Shown one piece after another: positions 45,374 through 56,440 of a stretch of 64,000 nt of DNA. Made by a program: the position numbers and the translations under genes. Source of the DNA: Dichetophora obliterata (taxonomy: Eukaryota; Arthropoda; Insecta; Diptera; Sciomyzidae); contig OY986440.1 in the NCBI GenBank assembly GCA_963920525.1, positions 15,471,379-15,535,378 of the forward strand, given 5' to 3'. Numbering within the stretch: the stretch's first letter is position 1; every line of letters begins with the position of its first letter. The notes below the pieces were generated by a model. That model worked only from the letters and a program-made list of their open reading frames with translations. It searched no databases and was not told the origin of the DNA.

Positions 45374-45699
45374 AAGAAGCAACTAGAACAGATGGCAACC
45401 TTGGCGGATAGAGTTGATGGCGGTGATCTATAAATAGCCTACTGCTTTGAAATGTCATATGATTAGAAGCCAATTCAGCGTTCAATTTGTTCTATATAAT
45501 TCAAATGAATGAATTCCTAAATGTGTGAAATCATATGCAAATTTGAGCAGTGACTTGATCACAGCTTAGTTACTCAAAGACAACTGAAGAGGGAAATGTA
45601 GCAGACTGTCTAGTCAGCTAAGTGATTGACTCTATGCAGAGTTGTTGTTGTTGCCTTCTTAAAAACTTACTTGATCTAAATCTCGCAATTTAATTCATG
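45374..45699. mobile_element. MITE family C, copy 2, right part only
   Basis: Matches 31092-31413: AAAGAAGCAACTAGAACAGA, GATGGCGGTGATCTATAAAT, and the right arm AGTGATTGACTCTATGCAGA through to AATTTAATTCATG. It begins exactly where the retroposed fragment of copy 1 ends. Confidence 0.88.
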
Positions 45700-45967
45700 T
45701 ATCTTTACCTAATGTTTTATGAAAAATTTCAGTTTAGGGACCAAGTCCCTGTAGCAAATGGATTATAAAAAATGAAATTCTATTAAAAAGACAATTATAT
45801 CCCAATAAATGTGATTTTCCCTTTTACGAAATGTTAAAAACAAGCTTGAAATGGTGATTTTTCAAACTTTCGCGAATGAAATCTCCTAAACCACTTGCAA
45901 GCGATAGATACAGCAAAAATGTGAAAAAATTGTGTTATTATTGAAGATATAGTTTTGTATTGCTGGA

Positions 45968-46012
45968 GGCGGCAGAGGTCCCGGGTTCGAATCCCGGCCG
46001 GGCCATGTTCCA
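45968..46012 (+). repeat. tRNA 3'-half-like unit (SINE-like)
   Basis: GAGGTCCCGGGTTCGAATCC followed by CGGCCGGGCC has a perfect T-stem (CCGGG/CCCGG) around TTCGAAT, a good B box. No 5' half or A box precedes it. The unit and the ATG-TTC sequence after it resemble 57115-57185 on the minus strand, so both may belong to one tRNA-derived SINE family. Confidence 0.6.
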
Positions 46013-46379
46013 GCGCTATTACCTTTTCTTTCCTTATTTTCTAATCAAAGCAACTTTAAAACACATCAATGTACGACGAAAAGTTGTGGTTGGTGGTGGT
46101 AGGAAAGTTTGTGGAGAGGAACGCTTAGTAACTTGATTTGACTGAGGTCAAGGCATGACACTTGCTTCAGGTTTAATATCACATGTTTCTACAGCTTCTG
46201 CTAATTATCTTTCAAATAACGTATCAATACTTAACATCCGTTGGATATTGGCAAAGATATAGATGTTTTCTTGAACAGATCTTGTAGCAAAGGAAATTAA
46301 AAAAAAAATCGATAACTAGTTCGTTTATCGATTTTTTGTTAGACCAAACCTATTTTTGTTGTTGTTTTGAATAAAAAAC

Positions 46380-46471
46380 TTTTTCAAATCTCGGCACCCA
46401 GGAAATCGTAATCTCGTGCCAACAAACAAACGGGGAGACTACGATTTCCGGGGCGCCGCGATTTGAAAATT
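46380..46471. repeat. GC-rich hairpin with 36-bp arms
   Basis: TTTTTCAAATCTCGGCACCC pairs with GGGGCGCCGCGATTTGAAAA; the central part GGAAATCGTAATCTC pairs with GAGACTACGATTTCC. The motif TTTCAAATTGCGGCGCCCCG with GGAAAACGTAGTCGTGCC recurs singly at 49168-49205, so it is a mobile unit of unknown kind. Confidence 0.75.
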
Positions 46472-47093
46472 GATTCATGAAGAACTTAAAAAAAATGAGA
46501 ATGATTGAAGGAAAAATCGATTTATCAATTTGTTCTCAAGTTATCGATTTTTTAAGAATTTTTTTAGTTCGAGTAAGCATTTATATACTCAGCTATATTT
46601 TTCTTCGTGTATAATCGATATTGCTGTTTAATGTATTATTTAAAAGGTTAAGCATAAGGCTTTAACATATATTTTAGATGAATCAAATCTGTGGAGTATC
46701 TAATGTTTTATAGCTATTTTTATGCAAAAGTAAAGTATTTATTTATATAAAACTGTTATTTTCTCAAAAACTACCCTTAATAATAGGGACAGCAAAAACT
46801 AAATTATTGAAGCTTGAAAATTTATCTTTCATTTGGTATATAATATATATGATTTATTTGATTTTTCATGGTGTATTTTTTATGATGAAATGATTTGCTC
46901 TTCTACGGAAAGTTGTCAATTGAAGCATATTTATCTAAGTTGTTTTGTATTCTTATTCCATATTTTCTTATATCACCTTTACAATAAATAACTGTTCTTA
47001 AGGAAACATTGTTGCTTAATATATATACGAATGAATAGGATTTTCTAGCCAATATTCATTTTAGGATATTTAGATATATAGAATATTCAAGAT

Positions 47094-47213
47094 TTTATTT
47101 ATTTCAATATTCATTGGTGTTCGACAGTTTGTCGAAATGCACCATAGAAATGAAACGAGTTTTTTGCTTCGCCAGAAGCTGGTGTTCTAACTGAAAGGTG
47201 GCTATTTTCACAA
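47094..47213 (-). mobile_element. Second copy of the short AAATAAATAAA-tailed fragment
   Basis: Reverse complement of 30984-31096, including GAAATGAAACGAGT, TTTTGCTTCGCCAGAAGCT and CTAACTGAAAGGTGGCTATT. The tail is at the low-coordinate end, so the fragment is on the minus strand. Confidence 0.65.
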
Positions 47214-47621
47214 CCAAATGTTCAATTACACATGACAGAAAAATTTGACATTTTTAGTTGATCAGTTTTGGACAATATTTACTAATTTTATGTAATATAG
47301 TGTAAATTGTACAGAATATGTATATATATTGATATAAAAAACGCAAATTTAGTAGAAAACAACGGTTTTTTAATTACAAATTTCAAATATGATATAGGTT
47401 TGCTTATAAAATTACAAATACGCTTGCAATGATATAAGTATTGCACATCATTGAAAAGGTAATTTAATTGTCTTTCAAATGAGATAGCAATCTTTTAGAT
47501 CCATAGGATAATGGCAAAGAAATGGATGTTTTTTTAAGATCTTTTATAAAAAACAACTATAAAATCGAAAACTCGATAACTAGTTGAGTAATCGATTATT
47601 TGTTCGGCCAATCATATTCTG

Positions 47622-49141
47622 TAGCTCGTTCCTGTAGCTCGTAGCAATCGTAGTTACCAACTCATATTACTGATTTGACATCACTCTGATGTCACTCTCA
47701 CCTGCAATGTTTCTATACGTATCTGAATCGATTTCTGTTCGATTCGTTTGTTCCAAATCGATAAGCTATCACATGTTCCGATTTCATTTCAATGGAACCT
47801 TTTAAAAAAGTGTTTCTGTACGTAAAGTGAATCGATAACAATATGTCACTTTTCTCAGTGGCCTTGCGGCAAGTGAGAACTCTACCGATTTATCTAATGT
47901 CAGTAATGTTGTGTATTATTAAGTTATAAGTACTCGAAATATACTTTGATTGAAATGTTTTGTTATTCTTAAAAAAGTTTCAGTTTTAAAGGTAATGTAA
48001 TTTATAAATAATGCCTTTTTACTTAAAAGTTTAACATTTTAGCAAAACTATCAAAAAACTAGAATTTGTATTTAAAATCAAGTTTGATTTAAACTATCAA
48101 ACATTTAGAATTTGCATTTAAATCATATAAAATCAACATAGTTTTAGCAAAACAGTATATACTTGAGCTATGAAAAAGTACCCGGTTGCACATATTTGCT
48201 AAGTTTTTGCAGCACAGCACTAAGGGCCGTTTTCTCAATGTCCGTTTAAGCACTAATCGGAACTTTAACTGGCGGTTAGCAAAAAAGCATTTTCTCAATG
48301 TTCGGTTAGGTCTTAAGTGCCGGTTAAGTTAACGGCAAGTTGAGGTTCCGGTTAGTTGCTAATCGGAAGAACAGCTGTGTAGCGTAAAATATAATTATAT
48401 TTTTTATAATTAAAAATGGATAGAATTTCGTTTTTTTCTTACTTGATTTTGATCCAAAACATAAAAAGGACATATGCGCATAGGCGTGATTACGTGGAAG
48501 AGTAATGCACTTTCTTCATATGCACTGAAGTTCGGCACTCTGTTGCGTTTTTAAATTATTTATTAATTAATCCTTGTTAGATATTTACAACTTGCACATC
48601 AAAAAAAAAAAAATAATAAACAAGCGTAAACAGCTGATATGCAGTTAAGCTTATTCACAATTGAAAAAATTCACAATTAATGACTTAACCGACAGTTACT
48701 TAACCGACACTTGGTGAAAACGAAATTGTTTTTTTAGTTATCGTACGGTTAGCCTACTCCCGGTTAAGAGCTTTGCTAACCGGACATTGAGTAAAAATAC
48801 GTTCATAATCGTTGATTATTTCCGCAACCATTAATGCACATCATTTTAACATAATTAATTTTCTTAAACTGCAAATATTAACTTTTTGTTGACAAGACAA
48901 GCATCTATTTATTATCAAGTTTTAGCGCAACTAAAATAATATATTCGAGTAAACAGCTGCTTGTCATTTGACTCAATTTCACAACTTTTCTTCTCGATAT
49001 GTGTTGTTTTTCATCACGGTCCGAGTTTTTACCGATTTAAACGTACAGAAACTATTTGTCACGAAATCGGTAACTAGGGATCGATAACTGCTGATGTCAT
49101 ACAAATCGGTAACTTGCCGATTTTGTAACAGGAACGAGCTA
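47622..49141. mobile_element. 1.5-kb TIR element ending 330 bp before the putative promoter
   Basis: Ends TAGCTCGTTCCTGT at 47622 and its reverse complement ending at 49141. Beyond the first 14 bp the arms remain similar with gaps (AGTTACC, CTGATTTG(A/T)). The interior is AT-rich, rich in ATCGATA motifs, and holds a nested MITE. No coding frame. Target duplication not resolved. Confidence 0.65.
48221..48808. mobile_element. 582-bp TAA-flanked MITE, nested
   Basis: Element 48224-48805 between TAA at 48221-48223 and 48806-48808. Shared end block CTCAATGTCCG with outer GGGCCGTTTT on the left and a weaker match on the right. Internal GGTTA/TAACC motifs repeat many times on both sides (CGGTTAG, CGGTTAAG, TAACCG). 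TAA duplication fits the PIF/Harbinger TWA class. Confidence 0.75.
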
Positions 49142-49429
49142 CTGGTAGTTCTATACCAGAAAGTACTTTCAAATTGCGGCGCCCCGGAAAACGTAGTCGT
49201 GCCAAACAAACAAAGAACGGAAAATGAGATTTTTTTAATATTATAACGAGCACTAAATCCATTTGGGTGGAAAAGTAGGGCTTTGTCCCACTGTGCGACG
49301 CTGAGACGTAATCCACACTCCACTCAAAGGGCACTCTACGCATGCTATTGGTTATTATTTTGTTTTCATCTTGTTGACCGGCATATTTAAAAATTGAGGA
49401 GAGCGGCAAACGAATAATAGTCGTCTGAG

Positions 49430-49510
49430 TGTAGAGCGCGTCGCAGCAAAGGGAACGGCGCTCAACAGTCAGTCGTTTTTGGAGCTTGGCGCGCGGTGAA
49501 CGTGCGGTAT
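49430..49510 (+). promoter_or_regulatory. Candidate core promoter / start site of the TGF-beta-like gene
   Basis: A local GC-rich island stands out from the AT-rich surroundings. It contains TCAGTC at 49469-49474, a match to the fly initiator TCAGTY, with the presumed +1 at A49471. No TATA box sits at -30, and a downstream element is not clear. About 880 nt of A-rich leader with several upstream ATGs separate it from the coding start at 50355, so an intron in the leader is possible. Confidence 0.4.
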
Positions 49511-50354
49511 TGGAGTGTCATGCTGTGTGTTTTTTTTTCTTAAATATAAACAAGTTGCTTTGCTTGGCGCAATATAAAAGCAACAACTTCCGATTAATTT
49601 CGTTTTCCCTTTAAAGCTAAATGTATTTTTTATGAACAATTTTATTAATAACTTTGAGTGAATAACAGCGAATAACTGCAGGCGTTTTGGGCAAGATCAT
49701 CGAATACTCAAGAGAAATTGACGGATTCATTATTAAATTCCAAGAACCAAACCAAACAAAAACCAACCAAAATAACAACAATGACTCAAAACTCGTAAAA
49801 AATAAATGAAATTAAGTGAAAACATTCACAAGCACAATCTTGGAATTCCTTACATTTCGATGAAAATATTAATTAAATTTAAGTTAAAAAAAAACAACTT
49901 ATAAATATAAACAAAATGCAAAAAATTGCATATTTGTAACGAACGCTATATCGAGAAATAAGACTATGAATTTATTTATAATTTTGTAAAGGAAATCAAG
50001 AAACTTCTTTTGGATTTCAACTCATGATCATGCTTGCTTATCATGACTTTGTTTGATTGAAATTAAGCGAAGTTTTCCGGTTTGTTTTGTTTTTATCGTA
50101 TTATTTTGTTTTATTTCTTAATAAAACCGTTATATAACGATAATGGCGTTGGAAGAATGGTCGGACAAACAAAGTGAATCGACGACAACAGTAAAAAAGC
50201 GTAAAAATTGTATAAATACACTAATAAGTATGCAAAATAGAAAAATTAATTTGCATTTAAGTACAAAATAATACACAGGAATTCTGATTTTAATGAGAAA
50301 AAATTTTGATACGCAGTGTCAACAAATGTCATAAATGTGCTATGAAAAAAAAAG

Positions 50355-51239
50355 ATGAGTGTTAATATGAAATGTCCGGGGAATGGAACGCATTTTTACT
50401 ATCAACATCAAATGGAATTCCTCACGCCAACAGCAACCGCAACCGCAACAGCAACATATTCCACAAACAAAATCGCCAAGTCTAAGTTGCAATTGTGCCT
50501 AACGGTACTACTAATTTGCTCATTTCTAACGGTCCAATACGTCAACTGTCAACAGCTTATGTCAATATCAAACACTACGCGACATAACCATAGGTACAAT
50601 TCAACGAGTCAGCAACATTTACTACAGCAGGAACAGCAGCAGGAACAATTGAATTTTATACCAAATATTGTCATTATGGAAAATAGTTTTAAACACAGTC
50701 GTCATAAGGAAAATAACCATTATTTTAACAAATACCATCTAATAAATAACAATAATCAAATTAACTCGAATAGCAGCAGTAGCAGTATTCGTGAGAATAA
50801 CAGTCATAATATCAGTAGTAGTCAAAGTACTATATTTTCGAATAATTCTCCAATACTGATCGTTTTTAATAAAACGCTTCATCACAGCAGACACTTAAAA
50901 CTTAAAAATAAAAATGTAATCAATAATAATCATTTATATCTAAATATAGTTAACAAATCTTATATGTTAGGAAACAATAATTCGTACAGCAAAGAAAACA
51001 ACAATAACAATAAAACCAACAACAATAACAGCAGCAGCAAGGAACTAATGAGCGATTCTTCTCATTATGATGTCGCCGACAATATTGTCGTTGAGCAAGA
51101 AGCAGAAGCAGAAGATCCAGATGTAATCTACGTGCTGGACCAAGCACCTAATCGGTTTAGAAATAATATAGATAATAAAAAATTGCTTAAGTTGGTAATG
51201 GAAGGTCTCGGATTGCAGAATCTACCTGATATGAAAAAG
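50355..51239 (+). CDS. First coding exon of a TGF-beta-superfamily ligand precursor (Maverick-like)
   Basis: A 295-codon exon in phase 0, ended by the donor AAG|GTAGGT at 51239/51240; the open frame continues to 51311 only by read-through. Residues 45-62 (LQLCLTVLLICSFLTVQY) followed by VNC look like a signal peptide behind a 40-residue N-terminal extension; the start at M20 is an alternative. Residues 70-245 are Asn/Ser/His-rich with many N-x-S/T sites. The end, LLKLVMEGLGLQNLPDMKK, resembles the beginning of a TGF-beta prodomain (helix then GL-x-x-P), and the LPDMKK wording recalls Maverick of flies. The mature cystine-knot domain must be encoded by later exons not seen here. The gene identity rests on this one segment, so it is tentative; the exon itself is convincing. 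Confidence 0.65.
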
Positions 51240-51245
51240 GTAGGT
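51240..51245 (+). other. Splice donor GTAGGT
   Basis: ATGAAAAAG|GTAGGTAAAG is a good donor at a codon boundary. It explains why the conserved prodomain text stops there. The following intron probably holds the LINE cluster. Confidence 0.65.
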
Positions 51246-51464
51246 AAAGGAGATTTTTTTTTTATGTATGCATGTATGGGTGCTCTGCAATATGTGCTCA
51301 TCGAATTATGACCATATGACACTTATTTTTGTGTTTATAGTTTTTAAGAATCACATTTCATACACTGATGATCATTATTTGTGGTATGAAGTGCGAAAGG
51401 AATGCACCAATCACTTTGCAGTAAAAACAAATAAATAATAGAGAGAATAGTATTTATTTGTTAG

Positions 51465-53030
51465 TAATAATAACCCTCTTTGGTATAACAAGAGACTCGT
51501 TAACTGGAAAAACAAAAAGATTAAAGCTTTTAAGCGCTTTAGAAATGATATTTTAAACCTGAATCTAAAAACTATCTACTTGTCTCTTAATCATGAGTTC
51601 AACATTCTTAACAAATTCTTTTACAACTCTTACATCTCCTAAACTGAACAAATACTCAAGGAAAATAGTAAATATTTTTGGACTTTCACCAACAATAACA
51701 GAAAATCTAATGGATTACCGAGCTCTATGTTTTATCTTGACTCCTCTTCAGACAGTACGGAAACTATATGTAACTTGTTTGCTAATTATTTTATGTCTGT
51801 TTATTCTCCGGCTTCTAATCCTGATCCAGTATCACTTATTAGCCAGTCTTCTGAATCAGTCTTAAATCTTGCTGATCTTTGATTTTTCGATTGAAGATAT
51901 TAAATCTGCTCTATCAAACCTTAAAAATAGTTCAACTGCAGACCCTGATGGCATAGCTCAAACGGTATTGAAAAATTCCGTATGCCGTATCTCTGGCATC
52001 ACCCCTTTTTTTTTGATGTTAAGGAATTCTTTATTCGCGAGTTTTTTTTTAAATAATTGGAAACATTCTCATATCGTCCCAATCCATAAATCTGATTCTA
52101 AACAGGATATCAAAAATTATAGACTCATTTGTAAACTTTCCTATATCCCTAAGTCTTTGATAAAATCATTTATGACAAAATGTCCTCTTATCTCAAAAAT
52201 GTTATATCCTCTGAACAACATGGGTTCTTAATCGGTAAATCAATATTGAAAAACCTGGCACTCTTTTGCAATTGTGCTATTACAAACTTTGAAGCTGGCC
52301 TTCAAACTGATGTTATATTTACTGATTTTGCGCAGGCGTTCGATAAAGTCTGCCACAAACATCTAATTTTTAAGCTTGCCTCCCTTGGAATTCATTCAAA
52401 TCTATTAAGATGGTTCCAATCACACCTATCTAACCGCATCCAGTCGGTAATAATAAGGAATATCACATCTAGCATTTTTGAAATTACATCTGGTGTTCCT
52501 CAAGGAAGCCATCTAAGGCCCCTCCTGTTCCTTCTATTTATTAATGATTTGCCCACGGTCATACGTCATTCCCAGTGCCTTCTTTTTGTGGATGATCTTT
52601 AACTATTCCGATCTATTAAATCATGCGCTGATGTAAATTTACTTCAATCAGACATCGACTCAGTCTTTACCTGGTGTGAATTAAATAAATTACATCTCAA
52701 TGTTTCCAAGTGCCAATGTTTCACTTTATGTTGGTCATCATCTCCTTTAATTAGCCCTTATTCCATAAATTCATGTCAACTTGAGAGGGTTACTTTAAAG
52801 AAAGATCTTGGACTTCTATTAGACCCTTCTATTAGATAATTTTAAAGATCACATCAATCTTATCATTAATAAACCTCACTCCATGTTAGGCTTCTTAATA
52901 AGGAATTCTAAAGATTTTAATGACCCCTACACTCTAAAAAGTTTATATGCAGCACTAGTTCGGCCACATTTAGAATACTGCTCACTTTTAAGGAATCCTG
53001 CTTCATCTGAAAGCATCTTACGAACTTTGC
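51465..53030 (+). mobile_element. CR1/Jockey-like LINE fragment A (RT)
   Basis: Begins in the endonuclease-RT linker (LWYNKRLVNWKNKKIKAFK) and runs through RT motifs: DPDGIAQTVLKNS, SHIVPIHKSDSKQDIKNYR, FTDFAQAFDKVCHKHLIF, GVPQGSHLRPLLFLLFINDL and the catalytic box as LFVDDL, where Tyr/Phe-Ala-Asp-Asp has become FVDD. It ends after FLIRNSKDFNDPYTLKSLYA. At least four frame shifts. 5' truncated, and 3' truncated at the junction with fragment B. Confidence 0.85.
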
Positions 53031-54978
53031 GTTAACCCAATTTCTAAAAATTCTGTGCATCATAAAGCGCTTTTATTTAATTTTGAGTTTTATGATTTTG
53101 ACAGAAAAAATATTGAACCACTTGAAGTATTAAATTTTTCCAAAGGAAATTTTTCAGCTTTAAATGGTTTTCTAGAATCTATTGATTGGTCAATGTTAAA
53201 CTCTGAATGAAGTTTTGAGGTCATTTATTCGTTTATTGCAACTAAATTTAATATTGGTATTTCAAAATTCGTTCCGAAAATTCATCGATCAGAAAGAACA
53301 AACATGTCTTGGTTTAATACCAGATTAAAAAATTTAAAAAATATCAAAAATAAAGCTTCCAAAAAATTAAAAAAAAACAAACATTAGAAGCTGATATAGA
53401 AGCAGCAATTTCAGATTTGAAAAACTCTTTTAAAATTGAAATGGATGGATTCCCACCTGCTTTCTTTAAAAGTTGTTCCAAAAGTATTATAAAACCTCTT
53501 TTGATTCTGTACGAAGCATGCCTTAAAAATGGTGAATTTTTTGATAGCTTAAAGATATGTGCAATTGAACCTATTTTCAAATCAGGAAATCGTTGTGATG
53601 TAACTTATTATCGAGTCATCGTTAAGCAAGGCGTTTTTGCCAAAATATTTGACAATATACTTAAAAAAAAGTTATACACTCATATTCATAACGTAATAAG
53701 TAATTACCAACATGGATTTTTACCAGGAAAGTCAACTTGTTTGAACTTAATGTTGATTACAAATCGAATTTCAAAGGCAATGGAACAGCATTCTCAGTTA
53801 GATGTTATCTATACTGATTTTTCTAAAGCTTTCGATAAGATTGATCATAATATTTTACTCTATAAACTCCAAAAGTTCGGGTTAAAAGATTCTCTATTAA
53901 AATTTTTCGGTAATTAATTATGTGAAAGAAAATTATTTGTTCAAATAGATTCATATCGATCAAATTTTATTATAAATGCAACATCTGGTGTTCCACAAGG
54001 CTCCCATTGTAGACCCTTACTCTTTTTGATTTTTATAAATGATCTATCACAATTTATTAAGCATTCGCAATGTCTTATGTTTGCAGACGATGTTAAGCTA
54101 TTTCTTAAAGTAGTTAATATTTCAGACTGCTTAAAGCTTCAAGACGATTTGACTAGTCTTCAAGGTTGGTGTAGTAGAAATAATCTTTATTTAAATAAAA
54201 ATAAATGCAATTTGATTTCATTTTCCATGAAGACAAATCCAGTTATTTTTAATTATAACTTAGGTAGGCTATTGTTTAAACCGTCAGTATGAAATAAAAG
54301 ATTTAGGAGTTATATTTGATGTTAAATTAAAATTCAACGCTCATATAGATTTCATTACAGCAAAAGCTTATTCAATGTTAGGTTTCATAAAAAGAAACAC
54401 TACGAACTTTAGTGATCATTCATCTTTTAAAGCTTTGTATGTGGCATTTGTGCGAAGTAGACTGGAATACTGTTCAGTTGTATGGAACCCGTATTATAAT
54501 GTTTCTTCAAATCGCATTAAACGAATTCAAAAACTTTTTACGAAATACACATTTTCAAAAATGCAATGGTCAGATATTATGCCCTCTTACGTAGCCAGGC
54601 GCAAGCTACTTGGTTTACAATCATTGGAGGATAGAAGATCATTTTTCTCTATAATGTTTGTGTATAAATTACTAAGTGGAAAATGAGTCTGTCCCGGACT
54701 ATCTGACCTTTTTCAAAGTTATGTTGCTCCTAGGGATTTGAGAGTAAACCGTCTGTTTTGTGAGTCAACGCACGCGACAAATTATGCATATAATGAGCCA
54801 GTCGCAAGATGCTTACGGTTATGTTATACCATCTCTCCAATTCTTAATTTTAATGTTGATGAAAACCGTTTTAGATTAAATTTATTAATACTCTTTAATT
54901 AATGGCATAATTTATTAAGTTATCTTTGTAATAGTCTGTAAGATACATAATCAGTAGACTAAAATAAATAAATAAATA
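53030..54978 (+). mobile_element. CR1/Jockey-like LINE fragment B, with 3' tail
   Basis: Starts in the endonuclease C-terminus (LNFSKGNFSALNGFLESIDW), continues with NMSWFNTRLKNLKN, and then skips about 120 residues near 53380 to the RT: DGFPPAFFKSCSKSIIKPL, YTDFSKAFDKIDHNILLYKL, GVPQGSHCRPLLFLIFIND and the intact catalytic MFADDVKL at 54075-54100. It ends in CAGTAGACTAAAATAAATAA-type sequence with an AAATAAATAAATA tail at 54961-54978. This is the least damaged of the three plus-strand copies, but frameshifts near 53917 and 54290 break it. Confidence 0.87.
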
Positions 54979-55105
54979 TTTCCATGCATCGATGGTGTAT
55001 TGACGTTACGTTACATCCACACAATCTCTTAAAATTGAAAGAGTTCAGAAAAAATTCACAAGATTCATGGTTTTCAAACTTAACTGGAACCTCCCTACAC
55101 CACTA

Positions 55106-56068
55106 GGGGTCGTCCATAAATTACGTTACCAATTAAGGGGGGGAGGGGTTTTGAAATGCACTACGATAAGCAACGGTAGGGGGGGGAGGTGTTTAGATAT
55201 TGTAACGTTACCAAAAATTAAAAAAATCGACGAAAAACCTCTAATTAGTAACACAATCATTTCAAAAATGTTTAACCTTACATGTTTATGTTTGATCGTA
55301 TAAATTGATGGTTAACTTTTGTTTCAACGATTTCTTCCACCACCTTTTCCCTCGACACAGGAACCTTTTGGTATTCCTTCACCATCTCAGCACACGTCTG
55401 AAAAATTTGGGTCTTTGCTTTTGCGACAGGCTTTGACGTTAAGGCCTGAATGTTCTTTATCAAAGGAGATACCATATGACATGTACTGTCCTTCTCAGAA
55501 AGAAGAAATCGGTTCAAGGTCGTGTCCTACCTGCGGCTTGTATTTTGTTTTTAAAACTTCTATGAATTGCCATAAGCTTGTATTATATCGTTTACAATAA
55601 ATCGGAATAAAAAATACTATTTAAATAAATCAATTTTCAGAAAGCATTTACACAAAAACCAGGTGAATTTCTTTGCGTTAGAAATGAGGATTTACCTGAA
55701 TGGGTCGACATAGAATCCGATGAAAAATTCTATTTTGAAGAATCCTCAACAAAGCTACCAGCTTTCTTCTATCCCAGTGATTAAGAGCATCGAATCTTGG
55801 ATCGCAGATGGAATAGCTTTTACAGATGATATTAATTATTGATTTTTTTCCAATTGTTCCTTTAATGTATCAAGTCATACTAGTCACTAATACTAGTGAA
55901 AATTGTCAGAGCTAGTCAAAATATATAATCATTCGAATGAATTAATTTCATATGTCACGTTACTTTAGGGGGGGGGGAGGGGTTTTGAAAAGCACTACGA
56001 AAAGTAACGCAGGGGGAGGGGGGTAAAAAAAAACCGGAAAATCAGTAACGTAGTTTATGGACAACCCC
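55106..56068 (+). mobile_element. 0.96-kb TIR transposon with GGGGTCGTCCATAAATTACG ends
   Basis: Left end GGGGTCGTCCATAAATTACG; right end (reverse complement) GGGGTTGTCCATAAACTACG. Both continue TTAC and G-rich runs, and the subterminal GGGGTTTTGAAATGCACTAC and GGGGTTTTGAAAAGCACTAC form an additional direct repeat. It lies inside LINE fragment C. It encodes a degenerate protein with a zinc-finger-like motif. Superfamily not assigned; no clean target duplication. Confidence 0.85.
55319..55860 (+). pseudogene. Transposon-borne protein fragment with a C2H2-like finger
   Basis: The first part holds CPSQKEEIGSRSCPTCGLYF and FKTSMNCHKLVLYRL, a C-x2-C...H pattern of a degraded C2H2 finger. A TTTTCAG acceptor at about 55634-55640 then precedes KAFTQKPGEFLCVRNEDLPE and WVDIESDEKFYFEESSTKLP, and a frameshift leads to PVIKSIESWIADGIAF. 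From memory, insect TE-linked zinc-finger proteins end with a similar acidic ...SIxxWL segment. Frames are broken and an intron is only inferred. Confidence 0.5.
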
Positions 56069-56440
56069 CCAGGATGTGCCTTAATTGATATTCTCTCACT
56101 TGAATCTCGCCGTAAGATTCAGTCTGTCACTTTTATTCGCGACTTACTCCATCACCATATTTAGAGTCCAGCTCTGCTTGATTTATTATATTTTAATACC
56201 CCATCTCGATTCCCTAGGAGTCAGTTTAATTTTCGTGTACCTTTCCATAGAGCTGCTCATGCTCAAAACGAGCCTATTACACGTTGCACCATTGAAGCTA
56301 ATCGGGCCTTGTCCATGATTGATATCTTTGATAATATTCCAAGAAATCGCTTCAAAATTAACCTTAAACTTCTCCAAATGTATCATGTTTTTTAGTGCTA
56401 TTAATTTTTGTCCAAGTAATATCATATACACTTTTATTTA

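Larger units (their letters stand above)
43450..45380 (+). repeat. Dispersed repeat family A, copy 3, with two insertions
   Basis: Starts TTAGCCATAACTTTTGATTG as in the 16.6-kb copy and follows it to GTCAATATTTTGGA (43740), resumes after a foldback with CTATTTTTGTAAAGTGCTTT (44546), and after a second insertion resumes at 45308 with CAAAACTTTGATTTTCATGT. The comparison defines the two insertions listed separately. Confidence 0.7.
45700..47093. other. Mostly unrecognised; contains a tRNA-like scrap and a small hairpin
   Basis: Apart from 45968-46012 and 46380-46471 (listed separately) no gene or repeat boundary was recognised. Several ATCGAT-rich spots occur near 46305-46340 and 46515-46555. 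Confidence 0.4.
54985..56440 (+). mobile_element. CR1/Jockey-like LINE fragment C (ORF2 3' end), split by a TIR transposon
   Basis: 5' part 54985-55105 gives LKIERVQKKFTRFMVFKLNW, and the 3' part from about 56071 gives CALIDILSLESRRKIQSVTF, NTPSRFPRSQFNFRVPFHRA and NRALSMIDIFDNIP. These align in order with the end of the ORF2 at 5310-5700 (RIENVQKRFTRLCAYKLN, then LKTLQLRRKYYLIMF). The intervening 55106-56068 is a separate insertion. Ends in a T/A-rich tract near 56440. Confidence 0.85.

Noticed and set aside
45968..46012. Functional tRNA gene
   Set aside because: Only the T-arm and part of the acceptor are present; there is no A box or anticodon arm upstream.
50950..51147. Minus-strand frame with Cys-rich low complexity
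   Set aside because: Antisense of the Asn/Ser-rich prodomain exon.
51240..51311. Extension of the TGF-beta-like frame to a stop at 51311
   Set aside because: A strong GTAGGT donor lies at the codon boundary where the recognisable prodomain text should continue; the extension is taken as intron.
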